From Chondrosia reniformis (Eukaryota; Porifera; Demospongiae; Chondrillida; Chondrillidae): a DNA stretch of 64,000 bases. A program made the translations under genes and the position numbers. Of this stretch, positions 1-11,200 are shown piece by piece. The notes below the pieces were generated by a model that was not told the DNA's origin, did not search any database, and was given only the letters and a program-made list of their open reading frames with translations. The number at the start of each line of letters is the position of its first letter. The stretch's first letter is position 1. The stretch lies in contig OX359202.1 in NCBI GenBank assembly GCA_947172415.1, positions 4,326,899 to 4,390,898 on the forward strand, read 5' to 3'.

Positions 1-322
1 CAAAACATTAAACCAATCTGAATGTCTGTTAAATCAATATAAAAATCCTTAAAACCAATCAAAAATCCGTGAAACCATGCAATGTGAAAAACTGCAATAT
101 ATGACTTTAGTTTGTAAATGTATGTGTATTCATTACTGTAAAAGAGATCACCTTTATTCAGAACCTATGACTAGTTTGACCTATCAGATAAAACAGAGAG
201 ATTACAGTTTATGCAACCATGATCATATTTAAAACCCTTTAAATTCACTAGAGATACATGCAGATTATACTGTACTTTTTATTCAAATCAAACTTTTCTC
301 AATAAAGCTGAATTACCTCAAG

Positions 323-1824
323 TATTCCTGTCTGAGGAGGAAAGAGAAACCTTAAAAGAAGTAGTACTTTGTGGCCCACAGCTGCTTGCTGACATTATGA
401 AGGAACTACTTATGTTCAAAGAAAAACATGTGGATAAGCTGGATTATGGTAGGTTACACTGGCTGTCCATTGTGACTGAGAGAATATAGATCTAAGTATA
501 AGGTTGTCCTTTCTTTTAGGTGATGCTGTACTGCTCATTCAAAATCATATTTTGAAAAAATGTGCACTTAGAGATATGTTGCCAGAAAGGTGGAGTAAAG
601 AGGATTTTGAGCACATCTTCCTCTTTTTGAAAGCTTATAATTTACTCTTTGCAATAGAAGAAGAAAGTGGGGCAGCTGAAAAATGTCTCGTTCCCAGTTT
701 GCTGAAACCTTTGGAAATGAACCCAGAACTCCCCAAGCGATACTTCAAATTTTATGTTAATTTTCTTGGATACCTTCCTCCTGAGGTCTTCAATAGGTTC
801 GTCTGCTTAGCTACCCTGGAATCAGAATTTAATCATCTCCGAAAAAGCCGCAGACCACCATCCTACATTACCCTGAAGGCTGACTGCTGTGGTGTGAAAG
901 GCTGGTGTGAAGAGAAAGATGCCTGGGTGATTGTAAAGAAGGGAGAAGGAATGTCCTTATTTGTCAGGTAAGTTTTAACTAAGCTATCTCCATTCATGTA
1001 TTAAGAAGTAATTTATCTAAGGTTTATGTTAAGTGTAAATCCAGAAATGGTGACTGTACATAATGGCATAGGAAAGGAACACTAATGCATGCATTGATGT
1101 GTACATATTAAATTGCATCATTGATTGTTAGCAAGATATTATGAAGTGGCCTTATACAGTCCTTCACTGCAGGTCACTGGAAAGCATTACACTGACTACA
1201 TCAAATTTGCGACAGAGAAGTTACAAAGTCTCTTTACAGATATGAAGCTCACTGGGATATTGTATGAGGTCGAAATGGAAGCTCCCTGTTGCATGGAGGA
1301 AGGAGGGTCACTTATATTGGGTGAATATGGGGAAGAAACATTCAAAGACTACATTGACCAATGCCAGTGTGATTCATGTGATGCTCCTTGTGATGTTGAA
1401 TTGCTTTTACGTAAAAAGGTGAATTAGGTGATGGGATTATAATAATTGTAGGACTTCATTGTATTTCTATATAATATAGTGTCCTCCTCCAAAGAAGAAA
1501 AAGATAGAGGTCAAGTCACCTGAGGAAATAAGGGAATTTTTGGAAGGAAAAGAGTTTTCTGATCAGCTTTTGTCCTTTTGTTGCTTCAAAGACCTACAAT
1601 CCTATTTATTTACCAATGGGGTCATTTCTAAGGAACAGATGGAGGTGATGTCTCAATGCAAGAGCACTAAAGAGGCAAATTCACAGTTATTTGAATTTCT
1701 TATTGGTGATCCATCCATCAAGAAGTTACAAAAGCTCTGTGATGTCCTTAGGGAACACAGTAAATCACATGAAAACAATCAGAAGCTAGCTGACATGATT
1801 GAAAAATTCCTTTACTACAGTTAG
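323..1824 (+). CDS. COR-like plus C-terminal CARD-like protein (3' part)
   Basis: Exons 323-448, 520-967, 1136-1418 and 1480-1824 join in frame and end at TAG 1822-1824; the first enters in phase 1, so the 5' part lies outside the window. The first ~190 residues resemble the COR region of ROCO-type GTPases: helical, with the motif LVPSLLKP and then YLPPEVFNRFVCLATLE. A middle Cys-rich segment (CQCDSCDAPC) follows. The last ~85 residues (from FSDQLLSFCCFKDLQSYL, with GVISKEQMEVM and ending KLADMIEKFL) have the spacing of a CARD six-helix bundle. Known biology: COR domains follow a Roc GTPase, and CARDs recruit other CARD proteins in innate immunity or cell death. The Roc or NACHT part cannot be seen here. 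The COR call is moderate; the death-fold call rests on pattern only and could instead be DED or Death. Confidence 0.6.
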
Positions 1825-2714
1825 TATGTAAAAATACATGTACCTATACGTATATAGTCATATTTCTGTTAGCACTTACCATACCAAGCTATACAGCCTG
1901 TCCAAAGATGGAATTGTTACAATAGACATAGACACAACTTCTAATAATCTGAAATGCAATATACAACATTCTATAATTTGTTCCTGTACAATACATTTTC
2001 TGTTATGAGATCAATGAGAATTCGGGCAAGCCTGGTTTCTATAGGCTGCCTATTTTGGAACGTTTTATATTGTGCTTAATGGTAAGACTGCTTTTGAGGA
2101 ACTAAACAATTTGATAGAGACACAATTGATTCGGTTTCAATATATTGACCTAATATTTTGTTAGTACGTATATTTTGCCACTTTAAGTTTAAAGTTTCAG
2201 AAATTTCAGAGTTACTGACTTCTCCAATGGTTTCCTAATACTTAGATAAGTGACAGTTTACTGTATATATAGTTGTATAACTGTGTCTCCCAGGCACAGT
2301 AGTATATACTCCACAGTCTGCACCTTACTTTTGGTCTCATCCTTTCCTTTTGCACTATGTACCACATCTCAAATAAGCATGGAGTGACACTATATATTCT
2401 ATTGTGAGAATTGGATACGCTGTAATGGCAGTTTAAAAGGGACAAACAAGAACTATACTTGTCTTTCTATTTTTTCTTTAAATTTTAGATTTATAACCTC
2501 AAAAGTACAAGCTTCTTAAAGACTAAAAGATTGATAATTAGACATTTCCTTGTTATTTGTACACATATACAACTCGTAATGTAGCCTTTAATTTAATATA
2601 AGAGATTGAGAAATATATTCTTACGAATGCTTATTTGATGTAGTTCAAAATTGCATAATTACTGAATCTATATATTGATACGTGTGCATGTGCATGACAA
2701 AAGAGATTAATTAC
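1825..2714. other. intergenic, nothing recognised
   Basis: AT-rich sequence downstream of the COR-CARD gene. I see no credible exon, RNA gene or repeat; short reading frames here have no splice context or family resemblance. Confidence 0.6.
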
Positions 2715-3880
2715 CTGTTGACTGTCATAGGCAACTGAGTATATACGTATTTACCTGCATGAACTGTATATAAAATTAGTTGAATTATGAGTTTGTGAAT
2801 ATATATATATATATATTTATCACATGATGACGTCATACATCAAAGGGAAAGGTGTGCAGGTAAACGGGTTACCAGCACTGCCAGTAACACGTAAGTGCCC
2901 CTAACACCAGGAAACAGCCGCACGCATCTTACATGTATGGCTATATAACAACACAAACACACTAATTGCAAATCAATCAGCACTTACAAAGGTCAAGTAC
3001 ATGTACAGTAATGTTGTGCATTTGTAGAGCGATTAATTTAACGATAAACCACTTATTACATGCTCACTTCGCGCCCTCGAGACTCGTGCAGTAAAAGCAA
3101 TACACCATTGTGAGCATGTAATAACTAGTAAAAGTGTCCAGAAATTACATTTCTATATAAATGTAATTAGTAGAAGACTGCAAATATTTGATTTGTATCA
3201 CAAGCTCTTGCAGGTCTGCTGGAGGCCTCTCTTGCCTATACGTATATGTGCACATATGTATATGTAATTGTGACCATATATGGACAAATTCTTAATGCAT
3301 GTACAGTACATATTAGAAATATACATATACGTGTATGTACAGTATGTGTAATGTAAAGAGAACAATAAAAAGTTTCTACAAAAATAGAAGATGTAGGGAT
3401 GGTTACAAAGTGAAGCATTAACTGTACATGTGCATGAATCATACAACCAAGTCCATTATATATATTACTGTGAACATAGAATCCAATAAAATCTCCTTCA
3501 CTGAAATGTAGCTGGTATTGTGGTTCTGATAGGACCCATTCCTTTTTCTCATTACGAACACTGTCAGAATCAGAAAGTCTTACTTGCTGTTTTAAAGTGT
3601 AGCAACCCCTATCATCAATCCCCCATATTTGTAGATCAATCCTTGCTGTCTGTGGTAGTATTGGTATATTAACTGTGGGGGTGGTGGATAGTCTCCAAGT
3701 AGTTACCTGTCCACTACATTCACAGCATATGGACAAGGAATTGAATATCATCACTATCGTGTTTGTCTGCCTCCTCTCCACTTGAATCAAACTGGGAAAA
3801 GCAACTGCCATAAGCTATATATATTATTGAGGATTACAGCACAATTTTGGCAACCACGAGAATACAGTTCTAAACTCAGT
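2715..3880 (-). pseudogene. truncated copy of the receptor tyrosine kinase gene
   Basis: Three blocks match the kinase gene at 18.3-30.0 kb in the same orientation. Block 3456-3880 matches 29147-29567 (most of ectodomain exon 2 and the intron upstream). Block 3170-3235 matches the last coding exon (18305-18380). Block 2722-2810 matches the 3' flank (18150-18240). Exons 3-13, including the TM and nearly all the kinase domain, are missing, and the signal-peptide exon is absent. Exon 2 carries small deletions, one of which shifts the frame near 3725, and the last exon has lost bases around the RPAF motif. Sequence 3236-3455 between the blocks includes one arm of a repeat found as a hairpin at 25.9 kb. 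This is a DNA-level duplicate with a large internal deletion, not a retrocopy, because intron and flank sequence are retained. Confidence 0.85.
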
Positions 3881-3884
3881 TCCC

Positions 3885-4110
3885 AGTTTTTGGGAAACCA
3901 GATAGCAGCTAGCCACATGTTGCATTTGGGCCCTTTCCCACCAAGTGAATGCCACAGGGTAATCACCAGTCATTTGGCTGTCATTCCTAAGAAGACACCT
4001 GACAAATGGAGGGTGATAGTTGATCTCTTCCCCCTCCATGGGAATAGTGCCAATGATAACTTAATTGCACAGACACCTGACACACATATCATATTCCTCA
4101 CCAGATGATG
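3885..4110 (+). mobile_element. reverse-transcriptase fragment, DIRS/YR-retroelement-like
   Basis: The + frame reads LGPFPPSECHRVITSHLAV, then IPKKTPDKWRVIVDL and a degenerate HGNSANDN. This matches the start of the RT fingers in DIRS-like elements (pattern IPKK..GKWR.IVDLSSP.G.SVNDGI). Only ~75 codons are readable. No palm motif, integrase or terminal repeat is visible, so it is a dead fragment. Confidence 0.6.
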
Positions 4111-4950
4111 CTGCATTATTAATGCACACACTAGGATCAGGGGCTCTGTTGGCCAAGAAGGAAACCTGGCCGTTCATAGAGTTTTAAATAGGTTTCATGC
4201 CTTCTGAAACCTGCTATTTGATCCTGTGTACTTTAGGTATAATTAATAAACTTATGCAGAAGTACATATACATGGGTGAACAAACTTATAGCCTCGAGAT
4301 TGTGTAGCAATGTCAGCAATAAAATTCTCCTTCACAAGAAAAGAAGCTCTGCTGTGACGCTCTTCACATATATCATTCATGTGTCTAAAGTCATCTATTT
4401 CCAATATAAGCATGTGCCTATATAACTTGAGGTATGTAGCGCTGTGTATGTGTGTAATGCGATGACAGTGGACATGGCACCTATACATATCATACTGTTA
4501 AGGGCTATTCACCTGTTACCATGGAGACCAGACTCCTAGATCATGGCCATTTTGTTTGGTAGGAAGTCAAAATGTTCACAGTTCCATGACCGTCAAAGGT
4601 TCAACTGCATGTCCTCCTGACCACATCTTACTGTCTTACATCTTATAATTACTGTCTTACATGTACATCTTACTCACTTGTGCTTCTCATCTACTCTACG
4701 TATGTGCAGAGTCACCATGGTGACATATGATGCGATCTGGCAGACCTCCCTCAGGGTCCTGCTGACCTGCCTCAAGTGAGACCTCTCTCTAGCTGTGTAC
4801 ACTGATTTTGGAATTACTGCAGTCCTTCCTGATGCACAAGGAATTCAAGATGGCTGACAATGCATGAGGAGCAAGTCGATATTCTGTGGTTGACCTTAGT
4901 ATACAAACTTCAAACATTTTATGTGCACATGAAGCCATTTCATGGTCACT
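4111..4950. other. intergenic, nothing recognised
   Basis: No convincing gene. Some of it may be decayed sequence downstream of the RT fragment, but no motif supports that. Confidence 0.5.
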
Positions 4951-5080
4951 AATGAAGGGTGATATTACCAAAAACAGCTGTCTGGCCCAGTGGAGCAGAA
5001 GAAGACTCCTGTATCCTCATCCAAAGCTCTCACCAGGTTTAGTTCCCGATGGCTATAAGCTTTTTAACTTAATATAAGCA
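4951..5080 (+). repeat. dispersed repeat A, copy 1
   Basis: About 120 bp containing CTGTCTGGCCCAGTGGAGCA and, further on, AGGTTTAGTTCCC. Recognisable relatives lie at 35470-35570, 37455-37565 (reverse), 39640-39775, 55080-55135 (3' part only) and 63340-63425 (reverse). No coding capacity; most likely a MITE or SINE-like family. Confidence 0.65.
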
Positions 5081-5524
5081 GAATAGGTACAGCTTCTAGG
5101 AAAGTAGCGTATTAGATCATTTATGAATCACTCATGATGGACTGCAGGTATATAGTAAAATGCCCAATGCATATTTCTTCAGTTTCAATTCTTTGAAATA
5201 TGCATATGGAAGCCTCTTAGTGAAAGGTATTTGTATAGTTGTAGTAGGCATGCAAGCAATTAGGGTTATCAAAAGGGGGGTTACCACTCATTGTTCAAAC
5301 GGGGAAGAGGAGAGATTTTTTTTTCTAAATTTCATAGGAAAAGGAATGAGAAGAATGGAACTTAAATTACTTGAAATTATTTTCAGTCCTGCATTTTGTG
5401 CATGTAGATATCATCCACAGTTCTACAACCATGCACATGTTTTCCACTAGATCTTTTTCTTGGAAATAGTGAAAATAACTCTGTGATATAACTGATATAA
5501 TGAATTCAAACATAAATGTATATA

Positions 5525-7505
5525 TGCAGAGATCTTCATATGTATACATTAGTGTATATATTTATATATTAATTACTGGTCTACATTGAATGCACGATCT
5601 CCAAGCTTTAATTCTGAACTGATTACCCAATGAAAGGTCTGATTTTGTCATTGTATGTTTGGTTTGTGTGGGTCACTGTAAAGTTATTATGGACAGCTCT
5701 GTTACCTTTTGTTATGGAAAGTTGTTATGGAAAGTTCTGTTGTATTATTATAATCACAGCTCTGTTACCTTTTATTGATATTTGGGGTGGGTATTATTAT
5801 CAATTCCAAAATCACAGCCTTGTGGTATATATACTGCAGGGCTTTATTCCCAGTAAATGCTCCTTTCATGTTTTTCCTTCTTCTTGATATTTAATTGTGG
5901 CTTGCTTATCACTATGATTTTCATAAGAATATATGGTGCATGGATAGGATACAGATATAATGAATTGGATTTTATTATATATAGTAATAAATAATGATGC
6001 AAGTTATATATACACATGAAATGTTTTCACTGCATAAAATGTTATTTCTTTATTGATTTTAGAAGCCAGGTGTATCTGACCAGTATCAGTTACAATAGGA
6101 ATATACCCTAATAGATGATATTATACAAATAGAGTTCCCCATGATATATGACACTTTCTATTCAGTTTGAGGGTTATTGGTGGTATGAATTGTAAATTGT
6201 ATACACCTACACAGTATTTACACAATGACACTTATAATATACCCTATATTTATGAATTTATATATAGGGGATATTTGTTATATACATTCACAATAAATAC
6301 CGTAGTTCTGTAAATGTATGCGTTATTTAATTATGCTATATATGCGAGTGACTATACCGATTTGATTTCGCACTTGCTTTAACCATGCAAAAAAACAAAT
6401 TCTGGCTGTGGTCTCATTCTCCCCTTCCCGAAAATCAGTTGCACAATCACTTAAAAGGTTATCATGATGCTTAATGACAACCTTTACTTTATCATCATGA
6501 TGCTTTATGACCGCTTTAGTTTATCTATAGGTTATGTATAATTACTTCCTTTGCTATTTTACTAATTGTATACCCCTCAGACTGAATAGAGGAAAATATG
6601 CAGAGATCTTCATATGTATACATTAGTGTATATATTTATATGTTATATTTAATAACTGGTCTACATTGGTTAACATAATAATGCACGATCTCCAAGCTTT
6701 AATTCTGAACTGATTGTCCAATGAAAGGTCTGATTTTGTCGTTGTATGTTTGGTTTGTGTGGGTCACTGTAAAGTTGTAATGGAAAGTTCTGTTATTTAT
6801 AATATTTATTGATATTAGGGATTGGTATTATTATAATCACAGCTCTGTTACCTTTTATTGATATTTGGCATTATTATCAATTCCAAAAATCACAGCCTTG
6901 TGGTATACACTATACAGGGCTTAATTCCTCCTTTAATTTCATGTTTTTCCTGCTTCTTGATGTTTAATTGTGGCTTGATTATCACTATGATATTTCATAA
7001 GAATATATGGTGCATGGGTAGGATACAGATATAATGAATTGGATTTTATTGTACATAGTAATATACATACCAATTAATGATGCAAGTTATATATACACAT
7101 GAAATGTTTTCGTTCACACTGCATGCATAAAAATGTTATTTCTTTATTGATTTTAGAAGTCAGGTGTATCTGACCAGTATCAGTTGCAATGGGAATATAC
7201 CCTAATAGATGATATTATACAAATAGAGTTCCCCATGATATATGACACTTTCTATTTAGTTTGAGGGTTATATGTAGGTGGCATGAATTGTTGTATACAC
7301 CTACACAGTAACTGTTTACACAATGACACTTACAATATACCCTATATTTATGAATTTATATATAGGGGATATTTGTTACATTCACAATAAATACCGTAGT
7401 TCTATAAATGTATGCGTGGCATTTAATTATGCTATATATGCATGCGAGTGACTATACCGATTTAATTTCGCACTTGATTTAACCGACCAAAAAAAAACAA
7501 ATTCT
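5525..7505. repeat. ~1 kb direct tandem duplication
   Basis: Copy 1 runs about 5525-6410 and copy 2 about 6598-7505. Both start with ATGCAGAGATCTTCATATG and end near a CCGATTT-ATTTCGCACTTG segment, with near-identical sequence between apart from small indels. Each copy contains a stretch (5860-5935, 6930-7010) matching the 3' tail of the tRNA-derived SINE described at 32.7 kb. No coding function is seen. The high identity implies a fairly recent local duplication. Confidence 0.85.
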
Positions 7506-7552
7506 TGCCTCTGTTAAGGTGTTAAAAAGACGATCATTTAAGAACGATTCAC

Positions 7553-7790
7553 AATGGCACTCCTAAAGTATTTTAAGACCACGCTACCGACTGCAAAAGA
7601 GACAGGAATCGGCGAGAAACTACGAAGGAAGCGAATGCTGCCGTATCACGATTGACATGCAAGTCCACAGAAAGAAAATCGTAAACGAAAGGCTCATACG
7701 CCCTTCAGCAATGAACAGAGAGCTACTATTGCTCAGTATGCTGCTGGAAACAGCAATGCTGCAGCAATCTTTCAAATCGCATGTATAATT
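7553..7790 (+). mobile_element. decayed transposon coding fragment
   Basis: Two short frames separated by frameshifts: MALLKYFKTTLPTAKETGIG, then KEANAAVSRL, then PFSNEQRATIAQYAAGNSNA. The alanine-rich last part looks like the N-terminal helix-turn-helix region of a transposase-like protein family that I recall from sponges, but I cannot name the superfamily. Stops break it, so it is non-functional. Confidence 0.45.
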
Positions 7791-8266
7791 AAAAATTTAG
7801 AATGGTCCAAAATGCCAAAATCGCATATACCCGTATAAATTATTAGAACTACGTACGTATACGGTATTGTAACTTTACTGAAGTTCAGTATTCCACAAAT
7901 TTGCTGATGAAGACACCTATATATTACTAGTCAAAATTGTCTATTTAAGAATTGTTGTAAAATCGCCCGGTCTATCACGTACTAATATGAGCAATTAGGT
8001 ATTCAATTGTCATTAATATTTTTATTTAGTGCGGGATACATATAACAATAATGAATATAGGTTCTAAAAGTAGTAGTTATAGCCCACTTAGATATATACG
8101 ACGCAGGACACAGCACGACGTTCGAGGTCGCGAATTGAATTTAAAACTCCGGAAGTATAACTTAATCTTCCGTTTCTCGACTGTCACGGTAGTCTATACT
8201 TATATGAGGTGACATTCGTAACTGCAGCGTCTAATATCCCAATTTCAAGGCTCTAGATACTATAAG
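7791..8266 (+). other. 5' flank of the VWA/AMOP/VWD gene
   Basis: The ~475 bp before the start codon should hold the promoter and 5' UTR. The last 200 bp are less AT-rich. No TATA box at a sensible distance and no named factor site is obvious. Confidence 0.35.
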
Positions 8267-11200
8267 ATGCAAGCTCTGTGCATTCTAGTATTGCTCATAG
8301 CGCTCTGTCTACTCAATATTCACGGACAAAGTAGTGATGAATGTGCCACATCAATCAGCAATTACTATGTTAATACGAGAGAGCAGATATTTTCTCAAGG
8401 AACTAAAGTAATCCTTTCTGCACTTCCTGGTACAGCTAACTCCACGGAAAATGGTTCCCAGAGTACATACAAGAGGTTGCTAGAACTTTTGCAGTTAGCT
8501 GATACATCTGAGAGACAGGATTCGTTCAATCAGGCTTTCTCTGAAATTATACAGGCATCTACTTCGTTTTGTACTAGAAATTCAAATAGTTTCCTCTCAG
8601 CTGTTAATGTAAGTCAGTTACTGAACCAACTCCAACAAGGTCTTGACACTGAATCAGAAGGCATTAGGGAACTGTATGGCCAGGTGCTATGTATAAGCAG
8701 TATGTTTAACAACAGTGAAATAGCTCTGTTTTTGAGTAGCCTCTCAATAGAAGACCAAGCTAAAATTTTTGGTTTGCAGCAACAGCCATTGACCTTGGCC
8801 TTTGTGGTGGATGATACAGGAAGCATGTCTGATGAAATTGCTGCTGTCAAAGCCATTATTAACAGTTTTATTTCATCTAATAGCTCAGCAGTTACTGATT
8901 ACATTTTAACAACCTTCAATGATCCAGGTACTCATATATATATGTATATTATATAGTGAAATATATATGGCATTATATGTACATACATAAATGTACGTAT
9001 ACATATGTAGAATGTATAAAATGAATGAGTCAATGTAAATCTTCCATAATTTATTCTTTGATTATGCATTATAAAGGAGTTGGTACTCCAGCAAAGTATT
9101 CTGCAACTTCTCCAACTGAATTGGCTCAGCTCAGTGCAGCTGTTAATGCTATAACAGCTCGTGGAGGAGGAGACTGTCCCGAGCTAGGTATGGCTGGTAT
9201 TCTGAATGGCCTCAGCCTATCATCACAGGGAGGCAGTGTTATTGTTCTCACGGATGCTTCTGCTAAAGATGCTAGCCGCACTGATGAAGTTATTCAAGCA
9301 GCATTTGAGCTGGGTGCTTGTGTAAACTTTATTTTTAGCAGAGAAGGCTGTGGAACTGGTTTCTCCAACTACAGAAGAGTATCTCAGGCAACAAAGGGTA
9401 GTGATTTTAATGATCTCATAAGTTTTAATACATTAGCAAACCAGACCCAGAAAACAGGTTTTCGACTGTGTGTAGAAGACACTGGTGAATCAACTTTTAA
9501 TGAAACTGTTAATCCTGATGGGACAATTAAACGTTGCAAAGTAATAGAAGTATCTTCCTTGAGTGAGTCTTTATCTTTCTCCTTCAACCCACTGTCAGAA
9601 TCAGCAGCTATTACTCTAAGTGACCCAGATAGGAACCTAACATTCAACGAGACAATCACTAGTCTGGAAATTTTGAATATTCCAGAATCGTCCTTTAAGA
9701 GTGGCTCTTGGATGGTGTGCATATTGAGTGGAGAAGCTGAAATTAGGCAAACTCAAAATATCAGATTTGATTTGGCTGTAGAATTTCTAGAGTTTGATGA
9801 ATTAAGTGAGGTATACTACACCGCTGCTCAACCTCCCCACACCAGAGAAGAAGTGACTGCCTTGCTTTTTTCTTCAAGGATTAATGATCTCTCTAGTTCA
9901 ATGAATCAGACTCTGCAGTTAATTAATGAAGATAGCATTGTAGTTATGGAAGTTGAACTTTCCCTATGTAATGGGTATCTTCAAGGGAAATACTTGTTAC
10001 CAACAGTTGAATACAGACTGGTATTCTATGGTTTTGATAGTGACAACAAACCACTGATAATAGCCCTGAGAAGTACATACCCTCCAGGACCCATGCCAGG
10101 TGTGTGTATAGACTGACACTGCATATTTTACATGTATCATGTCTAGTGCACCACCTCCCCCTAGTGAGCTGCACTCCATCCTGTCAAAATGGTGGCACCT
10201 GTGATGAAGGGAACACTTGTATATGCCCAACTGGTTTTGTTGGCTCAGATTGTTCTGAAGAAGGTTTTCACATAACTTATCACATTTTCCTATAACTACC
10301 TATATATAACTATACACACCAAGGCTCTGGATAAGGATATATATAAACATGCCACAAAGTATATACATACTTAGTCTAGACTTCATGTAAATTTATAAAC
10401 AATTAATAGTGTGTAGACTTCGTATATAGGTTAGTTGTTTTAGAGATTAATTATTGGATTGATCTTGATCATATCACGAGAGCCTAGCAAGGCTAGCTGA
10501 AGTAGCTTGTGAATTGACTAATTGGAGGCTTACAGAGTCTTTGAATTCCTCTCTTTAATTTTCTTCTCCTTCTCTAGTTGAATGGTCCCCATGCACCCTT
10601 CAACAATCACCCTTTATAGTTCTTAGCATGTAATGGATCAATTAGGCACTAAATTGTAAAATGCAATTATAGATATACAACCCTGCCTATGTATTTATGT
10701 AGGTATTGGGCTGGGCTTCTGTATGGTATTGTGACAATTAGATATTTTATTAAAGGAGATTTCAATTACATATCAGTATCTGTGTGGTAGTTATATATAT
10801 GTGTGTATATAGATATACATACAGTGTGTCCAGATATACTTAAAGTATATATACATACACGTATATATGTACATATGTACATCCTTTCTTATATATATCT
10901 CTAGCGGACTGCTTGCCTTCCTGCGTCAATGGCTTGTGTACCAATCATAATGTTTGCATGTGCCATTTTGGATATACTGGCCAAGCATGTGAAACACAAG
11001 GTAGGTGCTATAGTGCATTTGAAAGATATAAAGACTGAAAAAACACCAGACCAATTAACCAAGAGCCACAGACTTCTCTTTCTTGGGAGACTAAAGTCCT
11101 AATAGCCTTCTTCTTCTTTGATCACACAAGCAATGTAAGACATATATGCAATGTATAGGTAATTTATAATGACTTCATTCATATTTATATACTTCCAGTG

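Noticed and set aside
2828..2835. TGACGTCA as a promoter element
   Set aside because: It is a single 8-mer in a gene-poor region with no start codon or exon nearby.
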